DNA from: a bacterium
Lineage (GTDB): Bacteria; Joyebacterota; Joyebacteria; Joyebacterales; Joyebacteraceae
Direction: 5' to 3'
DNA: 64,000 bases
Assembly: GCA_025774245.1 (NCBI GenBank)
Contig: JALGWI010000001.1
Location: 103,921 to 167,920, forward strand
Part shown: piece by piece, positions 41,491 through 49,673 of the stretch
Layout: every line of letters starts with the position of its first letter
Numbering within the stretch: the stretch's first letter is position 1
Program-made: the position numbers and the translations under genes
Notes under the pieces: generated by a model
The model's database searches: none
Seen by the model: the letters and a program-made list of their open reading frames with translations, nothing else
What the model was told of the DNA's origin: nothing

Positions 41491-43076
41491 GAATCAGAGC
41501 GCTGCGTTTCATCCTTCTGTCCGCCGTCCTCCTGGCCGGATGCCGGTCGGGGGACGCCGAAGGAGGCGATCCCAAGGTGAGCAACACGAATCCCGGAACG
41601 GGCAGTGAGGTCCGGGCCCCCGTCGTCGCCGGGGCCTTCTACTCGGGCGACGCCGGAGAGCTCGAGCGAGACGTCGATCGCTACCTTGCGGAGGCGAAGC
41701 GGCCCGAGCTTGCGGGCGAGGTCGTGGCCATCATCTCGCCGCACGCCGGCTACGTGTATTCGGGCGGAGTCGCCGCCCACGGCTACGTGGCCGTCGAGGG
41801 GCGGAGGTATGACACGGTCGTCGTCGTCGCCCCGTCGCACAGGGTCGCCTTCCGCGGAGCGTCGGTCTACGGCGGGGACGGATACGCGACGCCGCTCGGA
41901 ACGGTTCCCGTCGACGGCGACCTCGTGGCGGCCGTCAGGGCCACGTCGTCCGACATCGGGTACGAGCCCGCGGCGCACGCGGCCGAGCACTCGCTCGAGG
42001 TCCAGGTTCCCTTTCTCCAGCGGACGCTCGGCGAGTTCTCGATCGTGCCGATCATCATGGGCGACCAGTCGATCGGGGGCGCCCGCGTCCTGGCCGCGGC
42101 GATCGCCTCGGCCGTCGAGGGTGCCGAAGGGAAACGCGTCCTGCTCGTGGCGAGCACCGACCTGTCTCACTACCACGACGACGACACCGCGCGCAGGCTC
42201 GACGCCATCGTCGTGCGCGCCGTCGAGGACTTCGATCCGGAGGGGCTCCTCGAATCGCTCGCCAGGGGCGAGTGCGAGGCGTGCGGCGGCGGACCGATGG
42301 CGACCGTGATGATGGCGGCGCGGGAACTCGGCGCCGACCGGGCCAAGGTCGTGAAGTACGCGACGTCGGGCGACACCTCCGGAGACAAGAGCCAGGTGGT
42401 CGGGTACCTCGCGGCCGTCATCACGCGTTCGGGATCGTCCGGAGGCGGGACCGACGCCGCCGACGAGGCCGGAAGCGACGCCGGCGCGGCAGGGGAGACG
42501 CCGGCGCCCTACCGAGGCCTCACGATCGACGAGAAGAAGGAGCTCCTCACCCTCGCGAGGGGAACGATCGAGAGCGCCGTCGGAGGCGGGAACGCGCCCC
42601 GGTCGACGCTCGAGTCCGAGGCGCTCGATACGGCGTGCGGCGCGTTCGTGACCCTGAACGAGCGCGGCCGCCTGAGAGGCTGCATCGGCCACGTGAGGGG
42701 CGACGTGCCGCTTCGCCAGACCGTCGCGGAGATGGCGGTGCAGGCGGCCCTCCACGATCCGCGGTTCCCCTCGGTCACGAAGGAAGATGTGGAGTCGCTC
42801 GAGATCGAGATCTCCGTGCTGTCGCCTCTGATCGAGGTCAAGGACGTCTCGGAGATCGTCGTCGGCCGCGACGGGCTCATCATCCAGGACGGCGCGAGGA
42901 GCGGCCTTCTGCTCCCGCAGGTAGCGACCGAGTACGGCTGGGACCGCGAGACCTTCCTCGAGCACACCTGCCGGAAGGCGGGGCTCCCGGAGGGCTGCTG
43001 GCGCAGGGAAGGCGTCGTGATCCTGAGGTTCTCGGCCGAGGTCTTCAACGAGCGCGAGGTCCTCGGAGAGGGCTAG
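41487..43076 (+). CDS. AmmeMemoRadiSam system fusion: Memo-like (B) plus AMMECR1-like (A) domains, predicted lipoprotein
   Basis: Lipobox AVLLAGC; Memo motifs ISPHAGYVYSG, APSHR, STDLSHYH, EACGGGP; AMMECR1 LRGCIGHVRGDVPLRQTVAEMAVQAALHDPRF. Confidence 0.9.
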   Translation: MRIRALRFILLSAVLLAGCRSGDAEGGDPKVSNTNPGTGSEVRAPVVAGAFYSGDAGELERDVDRYLAEAKRPELAGEVVAIISPHAGYVYSGGVAAHGYVAVEGRRYDTVVVVAPSHRVAFRGASVYGGDGYATPLGTVPVDGDLVAAVRATSSDIGYEPAAHAAEHSLEVQVPFLQRTLGEFSIVPIIMGDQSIGGARVLAAAIASAVEGAEGKRVLLVASTDLSHYHDDDTARRLDAIVVRAVEDFDPEGLLESLARGECEACGGGPMATVMMAARELGADRAKVVKYATSGDTSGDKSQVVGYLAAVITRSGSSGGGTDAADEAGSDAGAAGETPAPYRGLTIDEKKELLTLARGTIESAVGGGNAPRSTLESEALDTACGAFVTLNERGRLRGCIGHVRGDVPLRQTVAEMAVQAALHDPRFPSVTKEDVESLEIEISVLSPLIEVKDVSEIVVGRDGLIIQDGARSGLLLPQVATEYGWDRETFLEHTCRKAGLPEGCWRREGVVILRFSAEVFNEREVLGEG

Positions 43077-43156
43077 TTGTCTGCGAGTCCGCTCGCTCGC
43101 GACCCGGCGGCCTCGCTGCCGGGGGCGAGAGTCTGGAGGGTGGCGGAGGTGACATC

Positions 43157-44293
43157 GTGAGTCGCCTGAACACACGGACGGTGGCAACTCTGGGGCTTCT
43201 CGTCGGCGCGATCCTGGTTCTCGCCTTCGGGATCGCCGGCCTCGCCGTCGGCGGTCGGTCCGGCGGCGGACAGGGGTTCGTCGAGCCGAGGGAGGCGAGG
43301 TACTGGGAGAGCCTCGACAACGGCCTGGTGAAGTGCGCGCTCTGTCCCAGGCGGTGTGTCGTTCCTCCGGGCGAGCGCGGGTACTGCGAGGTCAGGGAGA
43401 ACAGGGACGGGACCTACTACACGCTGACGTACGGGAATCCGTGCGCCATCCACATCGACCCCATCGAGAAGAAGCCGTTCTACCACTTCCTGCCAACGAC
43501 GACGGCGTTCTCGATCGCGACGGCCGGCTGCAACCTCGAGTGCAAGTTCTGCCAGAACTGGCACATCTCTCAGGCGAGGCCCGAGGAGCTCTACAACGAG
43601 AGCCTGACGCCGGAGGAGGTCGTCGAGGCGGCGATCGCGAACGGGTGCCGGAGCATCGCGTACACCTACTCCGAGCCGACGATCTTCTTCGAGTACATGA
43701 TCGACACGGCCAGGATCGCTCGCGAGAACGGTGTGAGGAACGTCTACCATTCGAACGGATTCATCAACGAGGAGCCCCTGAGGGAGCTGTGTCAGTATCT
43801 CGACGCGGCGAACGTCGATCTCAAGGGGTTCAGCGAGGAGTACTACCGTGAGATGAGCGACGGGGAGCTCGCCCCGGTCCTCCGCTCGCTCAGGATCCTG
43901 AGGGAGAACGGCGTCCACCTCGAGATCACGACGCTGCTCGTTCCGGGCCGGAACGACGATCCCGAGATGCTCCGGGCGATGTGCGAGTGGATCCACGAGA
44001 ACCTCGGCGACGCGGTCCCGATCCACTTCTCGCGGTTCCACCCCCAGTACAAGCTCCCGGATCTGCCCCCGACGCCGGTCGAGCGGCTCGAGGAGGCACG
44101 GAGGATCGCCCGCGAGGCGGGCCTCAGGTTCGTCTACATCGGGAACGTCCCGGGGCACCTGGCGAACTCGACCTACTGCCCGGACTGCGGCCGCAGGCTC
44201 ATCTACCGGATCGGCTACTCCGTCGATCCGTCGGGCCTCGACTCGGGGGCGTGTCCGGCCTGCGGGAGCGACATCGAGGGCGTGTGGGAGTGA
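43157..44293 (+). CDS. amrS: AmmeMemoRadiSam system radical SAM enzyme with N-terminal TM anchor
   Basis: TM VATLGLLVGAILVLAFGIAGLAVG; CxxxCxxC TAGCNLECKFCQNWHIS; GNPCAIHIDPIEKKPFYHF; C-terminal CPDC...CPAC pairs. Confidence 0.9.
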   Translation: MSRLNTRTVATLGLLVGAILVLAFGIAGLAVGGRSGGGQGFVEPREARYWESLDNGLVKCALCPRRCVVPPGERGYCEVRENRDGTYYTLTYGNPCAIHIDPIEKKPFYHFLPTTTAFSIATAGCNLECKFCQNWHISQARPEELYNESLTPEEVVEAAIANGCRSIAYTYSEPTIFFEYMIDTARIARENGVRNVYHSNGFINEEPLRELCQYLDAANVDLKGFSEEYYREMSDGELAPVLRSLRILRENGVHLEITTLLVPGRNDDPEMLRAMCEWIHENLGDAVPIHFSRFHPQYKLPDLPPTPVERLEEARRIAREAGLRFVYIGNVPGHLANSTYCPDCGRRLIYRIGYSVDPSGLDSGACPACGSDIEGVWE

Positions 44294-44405
44294 CCCGCGC
44301 CCGGGGGAAGACGGTGCGTTCCCGCTGCTCCGGGGGGACGATGAGCCGTTCTCGGGAACGCCCGGGACCGGCCCTTGGGCCAGCCTCCGGGGCCGGACCA
44401 CGGTA

Positions 44406-44435
44406 TTGACAGCGGGCCGAGTGTTGCTCTAAACT
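44406..44435 (+). promoter_or_regulatory. Sigma70-like promoter for beta-helix protein gene
   Basis: TTGACA - 18 nt - TAAACT. Confidence 0.6.
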
Positions 44436-44520
44436 GAAGTGTTCCGGCGGTCCCGCGACCGTCGGGGACCGGATTTCCCTGAGCTTCAGGGCTTGCCTCT
44501 CGCCACCCAAGGAGGAACGG

Positions 44521-45660
44521 ATGCGATCCGTGCTGGTAACTGTCTTGATCTGCGCGCTCGCCGGCGTCAGCTCGGCAGACATCCCGGTGCCGGGCGAGTA
44601 CACGTATCTGGACAGCATCAACGTCACGGGGGATCCCCCCGATACCAACGTCGTGTGGGTGTGGACGGAGGTGGAGCTCGAGTCGATTCAGGACGGCATA
44701 AATCTGGCGGAGTCGTTCTTCACACATCCACTGGCGGACCGGATTCCCGAGCTCGAGGATCAGGGCGTCGACACGGGGCACAGTGACGAGGTTCTCGTCC
44801 GCGGGGGCACGCACAGCACCGTGCACTTCTTCCACACTCCCGACGGGAGGAGAACCGCCATCTGCCAGATGGCGGACGGCGTCACCCTGAGGGGGGCCGA
44901 CCGGAGGAACTCCAAGATCGACCACACCGGTGCCCAGTTCGGCGTCCTCTGCCTGACAGCCGGTGAGGAGACGGTCATCACGAACCTGACCATCAAGGGC
45001 GGCATCGGGAGGGACCGGGGGCGCGTCGACGACGGGGATCCAAGGAACCTGGTGGCGGGCATCGCGTGTCTGGTGGACGCCAGCCCGCTGATCGACGAGG
45101 TGACGATTCAGGAGAGCGCGACCGGCATCACCGTTCGGGGAACCTCGACGCCCGTGATCACGTCGACGGTCATCGCACGCGGGAGCCACCACGGGATCTA
45201 CGTCCAGACGGAAGGTGCGGGACTGCTCACGATCGACCACGTCACGCTCGTTCAGAACTTCGACATCGGCATCAGCCTCTTCACGGGCGAGACCAGCATC
45301 ACGAACTGCTCGATCACGCACAACGGGAAGAACGGCATCAGGGTCTACGGGGATCTTCCCGTCGTCGAGTACTGCAACCTCTACGTCAACGACTACATCG
45401 ATCCCGATCCCGTCGACGGACCTCAGGACTACCTGGGGATGGACAACCTCGAGGGCCAGTTCGGGAACTTCTCGGACGAGCCCTACTACTGCGACTTCGT
45501 GGGTGCCGTGGGGTACGACTACCACGTCTGCACGGCATCGCCGAACGTCGGAACGGGCTTGGGGGGGAGCGACGTGGGCGCCTACGGCGGCGCCTGTTCG
45601 GAGTGCGTGTCGCTGGTCGAGGCATCGACGTGGGGCGCGATCAAGGCGCTCTATCGTTAG
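44521..45660 (+). CDS. Secreted right-handed parallel beta-helix repeat protein
   Basis: Signal peptide MRSVLVTVLICALAGVSSAD; repeats SPLIDEVTIQESATGITVRGTSTPVITSTVIARGSHHGIYV, TSITNCSITHNGKNGIRVYGDLPVVEYCNLY. Confidence 0.75.
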   Translation: MRSVLVTVLICALAGVSSADIPVPGEYTYLDSINVTGDPPDTNVVWVWTEVELESIQDGINLAESFFTHPLADRIPELEDQGVDTGHSDEVLVRGGTHSTVHFFHTPDGRRTAICQMADGVTLRGADRRNSKIDHTGAQFGVLCLTAGEETVITNLTIKGGIGRDRGRVDDGDPRNLVAGIACLVDASPLIDEVTIQESATGITVRGTSTPVITSTVIARGSHHGIYVQTEGAGLLTIDHVTLVQNFDIGISLFTGETSITNCSITHNGKNGIRVYGDLPVVEYCNLYVNDYIDPDPVDGPQDYLGMDNLEGQFGNFSDEPYYCDFVGAVGYDYHVCTASPNVGTGLGGSDVGAYGGACSECVSLVEASTWGAIKALYR

Positions 45661-45709
45661 ACTTCACGCGGCAGCGCCCGCGCGCCCAGGCTTCGAGAAT
45701 CGATAGCAG

Positions 45710-45737
45710 AGAGCCCCGCCGGCAGCGGCGGGGCTCT
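45710..45737. terminator. Bidirectional intrinsic terminator
   Basis: 11-bp inverted repeat agagccccgcc-ggcagc-ggcggggctct between convergent CDS ends (45660 and 45779). Confidence 0.8.
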
Positions 45738-45778
45738 CCTATTCGGGGTGCTCGGGGGCCGCGCGATTCCCGGATCGA

Positions 45779-48175
45779 TCACCCCCTGGCCGCGCCCGCG
45801 AGGATCGGGATCGCGAGGCAGACGAGGACGGCCACGTTCAGGACCGCGAGCGAGGCCATCGCGAGCGGGATCCCCATGACCGGCAGGAGGAAGACGGCAG
45901 CGGCGGTCGCGCCGACGGCCGCGCCGAGGAGGTCGGCCCCGTAGAGCCGCCCGCCGGCCGCGCCGGCGTCGTGCCCCGTCCTGTGGTAGAGGCCGGCCGC
46001 GAGGGGGAACTGCATGCCGGCGAGGACCGCCGAGCCGACGACGATGAGCGGGAAGAGGTCGGCCCACAGCAGGAGCGCGTCGTGCGGAAGCGCGGCGACC
46101 CTTGCTACGGCGAACGCGAGACCGATGGGAACGCAGGCGATCGCGAGCTGGAGGACGGCGAACGCCCGCGCCCCCGCGCCCCTTCGAGCCGCGAGCGTCC
46201 CGAGCCAGCCGCCGAGCGCGAGTCCCGCCATGAACGCCGCGACGATCGCGGCGAGGCGGTGGTAGACGTACCCGTAGAGGCTCTGGAAGGCGAGAAGGGC
46301 CGCGATCTCGAGGCTGATCTCCGTCAGCCCGACCACGAAGACCGCGACGAGGACGTTCCTGCGAAGCGCCGTCGGGGCGCGTCTCCTGGCGAGCGCCGGA
46401 ACTCCCAGGAGGAGCACCAGGGCGAGCCCGACGATCGCCGCGTTCCTCACGGTCAGGTATCGCGGCGCCGCCGACAGGAGCGTGGGTGTCCTCGAGAACT
46501 GGCGGTTCCAGAGGACCATCGAGAGGTAGAGCGCGGTCGGGGAGAGGTCGGTGTTCGCCGGCGCCTCCTGTCTTCCCACGCCCTCGTCGAGCGTCCGTCT
46601 TCTCTCTTCCGAGAGCCTGTCCGCGAGGTAGTAGTCCCGCACGAAGACGACGTCGAGCCGGCGCTCCGCGATCCTGCGCGCGAGGATCTCCGGATCGCGC
46701 GTGAGGTACGCGCTCCCGGCCGGCGGCTCCGGCGGCGGTTCGGACGAAGACGGCGATCCGGATCCGGCCCGCGCGGAAGCCCCCGCGGACGCGACGAAGT
46801 GGCACGGGTCCCCCGGGATCATCACAACCGCGGGGTAGACATCTTCGATCGTCCGTTTCAGCGAGGCCAGGAAGGTGCCGAGCTCTCGCCCTATGTAGTT
46901 CTCCGACGACGTGACCGACAGCCCGAAGACGCCCCCCGGCGACAGGATCTCGGAGACCTCCCGGAAGAAGCCGGTCGTGTAGAAACGGTTGAGCTGGGCG
47001 GTCGTCGGGTCGGGGACGTTCGCCACCACTACGTCGTATGGTCCCGGGCGCCGCTTCACGAAGAACCTGGCGTCGGTGAAGTGCACGGTGACGCGGGGGT
47101 CGTCGAGCCCCGCCGTCATCGCCGCGCCGAACTCGGCCCCGGCGGCGCGGACGAGCGCCGGATCGAGTTCCACGTAATCGACCGCGGTCACGCTCGGGTG
47201 CTTGAGGATCTCCTCGACGGTGCCCGCGAGCCCGCCTCCGAGCAAGAGGACGCGCGACGGCCGCGGGTGCGACAGGAGCGTCAGGTGGACCGCCTCCTCG
47301 GCCGCCAGCCGGTCCGGCGAAGAGGCGACGAGGACGCCGCTCTCGTACACGCTCTTCTGGCTTCCGATCTCGGCCGCGACGATCCGGCCGTAGATCGAGT
47401 TCGTCTGCGACCGGAAGCCGAGAGACCTCCAGGAAGCGGCGACCGTGGCGTCGTCGATCCGGGAGCCGGCCGTGACGGCGAGGAGGGACGCGACGCCGGC
47501 GACGATTGCGGCCGTGACCGAGAGGCCCGGGCACCGACGTCCGGACCGACGGGGCGCCGCGAGGGCGAGCGCGAGAACGGCGCTCGCCGCGGTGGCGAGG
47601 AGCGCGATGCTGACCGGGTCCAGACGGGGGAGGAGGACGAAGCTCATGAGGATGCCGCTCGCGGCGGCGCCGATCGCTTCGAGAATGTAGACGGCGCCGA
47701 TGGCGTCCCGGGGCCGGGCGCGCTCGCCTGCGAGGACCGCGACGGCGAGGGCGAAGAGGAACCCGGCGGCCAGAGTGAAGGGGGCGAGCGACGCGACCGA
47801 GGCGAACAGGAGCGACGGCAGGCCCGCGAGCTCGCCGGCGGGCAGGCCGATCGCTCGGCGGGCGAGCCTGGCCGCGAGGAGCGCCACGGGCGCGAGAAGG
47901 CCGAGGACGAGGAGTCCGCGGGCGAGGGTCCGCCGCGTCGGCCGGATGCGGCCTGCGAGGGCCCCGTAGAGGGCGCTCCCGAGCCCCGTCAGCCCCAGCC
48001 AGACGGAGAGGGAGACGCCGAACGACATTTCGTTCCCCCTCCAGGCGACCATCAGCTCCCGCAAGAGCAGGATCTGAACGGTGAGGGCGGTCGCTCCCTG
48101 GAGCGCGAACGCGGTGCGGAGGGTGAGCGGCGACCGGCCGCTTCCCTCGCTCGTGTCGTTCTGCCGTTCGTCCAT
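45779..48175 (-). CDS. Polytopic membrane protein with spermidine-synthase-like (SpeE) domain
   Basis: Multiple TM segments flanking RVLLLGGGLAGTVEEILKHPSVTAVDYVELDPALV and YDVVVANVPDPTTAQLNRFYTTGFFREVSEILSPGGVFGL. Confidence 0.85.
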   Translation of the reverse strand: MDERQNDTSEGSGRSPLTLRTAFALQGATALTVQILLLRELMVAWRGNEMSFGVSLSVWLGLTGLGSALYGALAGRIRPTRRTLARGLLVLGLLAPVALLAARLARRAIGLPAGELAGLPSLLFASVASLAPFTLAAGFLFALAVAVLAGERARPRDAIGAVYILEAIGAAASGILMSFVLLPRLDPVSIALLATAASAVLALALAAPRRSGRRCPGLSVTAAIVAGVASLLAVTAGSRIDDATVAASWRSLGFRSQTNSIYGRIVAAEIGSQKSVYESGVLVASSPDRLAAEEAVHLTLLSHPRPSRVLLLGGGLAGTVEEILKHPSVTAVDYVELDPALVRAAGAEFGAAMTAGLDDPRVTVHFTDARFFVKRRPGPYDVVVANVPDPTTAQLNRFYTTGFFREVSEILSPGGVFGLSVTSSENYIGRELGTFLASLKRTIEDVYPAVVMIPGDPCHFVASAGASARAGSGSPSSSEPPPEPPAGSAYLTRDPEILARRIAERRLDVVFVRDYYLADRLSEERRRTLDEGVGRQEAPANTDLSPTALYLSMVLWNRQFSRTPTLLSAAPRYLTVRNAAIVGLALVLLLGVPALARRRAPTALRRNVLVAVFVVGLTEISLEIAALLAFQSLYGYVYHRLAAIVAAFMAGLALGGWLGTLAARRGAGARAFAVLQLAIACVPIGLAFAVARVAALPHDALLLWADLFPLIVVGSAVLAGMQFPLAAGLYHRTGHDAGAAGGRLYGADLLGAAVGATAAAVFLLPVMGIPLAMASLAVLNVAVLVCLAIPILAGAARG

Positions 48176-48268
48176 GGCATCCGGAGTCTAGCAGAACCGG
48201 GGAGCGCATGTCGAACCATTCCGTCCGGAACTCCGCACTCGGTAGGAGGTTAGGCGAACAGAAAACGG

Positions 48269-48298
48269 TTGACACTCCCGAGAAGCGTCTGCTAGCCT
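48269..48298 (+). promoter_or_regulatory. Sigma70-like promoter for glycosyltransferase cluster
   Basis: TTGACA - 18 nt - TAGCCT; preceded by A-rich aacagaaaacgg; -10 match is modest. Confidence 0.45.
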
Positions 48299-48429
48299 TC
48301 GCCCGACAGGAGTCTCTCCCGTCGCCGTCCTACGCGTACATCGAAGCCACGTCCACGGGGAGGAACGCCCTCGTAGCGTACCCGTGTCCCCGTCGCAGGC
48401 GACGCCGCGCCGACACCCGGGAAGCGAGC

Positions 48430-49659
48430 ATGGCCGACAAGGCGAGCCAAGGGACCGTCCAGCAGGACCTGGAGCTGGTCGAGCGCCCGAGCGAGGATCC
48501 GACCGGGGACTCGAGCGGGAGCTCGAACGGTCGTCCGCGCCGCGGCTCGAGACGGGGCCCGACGAGGAACCCGCCCGGAAGCTCCGAGGCCCAACCCTCT
48601 CGGCTCGCGCGCCTCGTCGGCTGGTATCTCCTCAAGTTCAGACGGCCGGAGCCGATCTCGTTCGGCGAGGCGTTCAGCAGCGCCGGACGCGTCCTCGTGA
48701 TCCCCGAGCGGGGGGTGGCCGGGGCCCTCTTCGCCATGCCGACCCTGCGCGCGATGCGCCGCGGTTTCCCGAACGGCAGGATCGCCGCCCTCGTGCACGA
48801 GGACGACCGCGATCTCCTCGAGGGCTCGGTCGAGATCGACCGCGTCGTGTCCTACTCCCTGCCGTCGGGCATCCGGAGGTTCTCGTCGCTCATCTGGCTC
48901 GCGCACAGGATCCGCTCCTACCGGTTCGACATGGCGATCATCCTCGACAGACAGTTCGACTTCGAGAGGGTCCTCCTGTGCTACTTCACGGGCGCCGCGA
49001 TCCGCGCCGGGCTCCAGAGCACGGAGACCCACCCGTTCCTCAACCTCGAGGTGAGCAGGAAGGTCCCCGGGAAGACGCGCTCGCAGCTCGGTATCGAGAT
49101 CGCGCGCGTGATGGGGATCGACGTCTCCGGGCTCGACCTCTACTGGCACGTGCCCGAGCGCGAGCGGCGCCTCGCGGAGCAGCTCGTCCACTTCCGCAAG
49201 CCGCGTGAGGACGAGCTCCTCGTCGGCTTCGATCCGGGGCCGGGGAGGGGCGGGACCTCCATCACAGTGAGCCAGCAGGCGCGCCTGCTCGACAAGCTGT
49301 GTTCCGACTACCAGGCCAGAGCGATCCTCCTGACCGCTCCGGAGAACAACGCCCTCGTGAAGAAGCTCGAGTCGAAGCTGTCGCGCGAGCCGATCATCGT
49401 ACAGCAGCGCCGCATGCGCGATGTCGTCGGTCTCCTGGGACAGTGCGACCTCTTCGTCGCCGGGAACACCGACCTCGTCTACTTCGCGGTCGCGATGGGC
49501 ATCCCGACGGTCTCCCTCATGACGCCTCGCGAACTCGAGGAGGCGGCGATTCTCGAGTCCGACTGCCTGCAGGTGGTCGAGCTCTTTCCGGGCGAGCCGT
49601 TCCCCATCGCGGAGTTCATCGAGAGGACGCAGGCCGTGCTCCTGAGCGGGTCCGGCTAG
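48430..49659 (+). CDS. Glycosyltransferase family 9 (heptosyltransferase-like) with disordered N-terminal extension
   Basis: VLVIPERGVAGALFAMPTLRAMRRGFPNGRIAALV, LDRQFDFERVLLCY, LFVAGNTDLVYFAVAMGIPTVSLM. Confidence 0.78.
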   Translation: MADKASQGTVQQDLELVERPSEDPTGDSSGSSNGRPRRGSRRGPTRNPPGSSEAQPSRLARLVGWYLLKFRRPEPISFGEAFSSAGRVLVIPERGVAGALFAMPTLRAMRRGFPNGRIAALVHEDDRDLLEGSVEIDRVVSYSLPSGIRRFSSLIWLAHRIRSYRFDMAIILDRQFDFERVLLCYFTGAAIRAGLQSTETHPFLNLEVSRKVPGKTRSQLGIEIARVMGIDVSGLDLYWHVPERERRLAEQLVHFRKPREDELLVGFDPGPGRGGTSITVSQQARLLDKLCSDYQARAILLTAPENNALVKKLESKLSREPIIVQQRRMRDVVGLLGQCDLFVAGNTDLVYFAVAMGIPTVSLMTPRELEEAAILESDCLQVVELFPGEPFPIAEFIERTQAVLLSGSG

Positions 49660-49673
49660 CGACACGGAACGAC

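Noticed and set aside
45971-48253. 760-aa + strand ORF opposite the SpeE-like membrane protein
   Set aside because: Charged low-complexity antisense frame (Arg/Glu/Asp rich); the minus-strand protein has TM segments and enzyme motifs.
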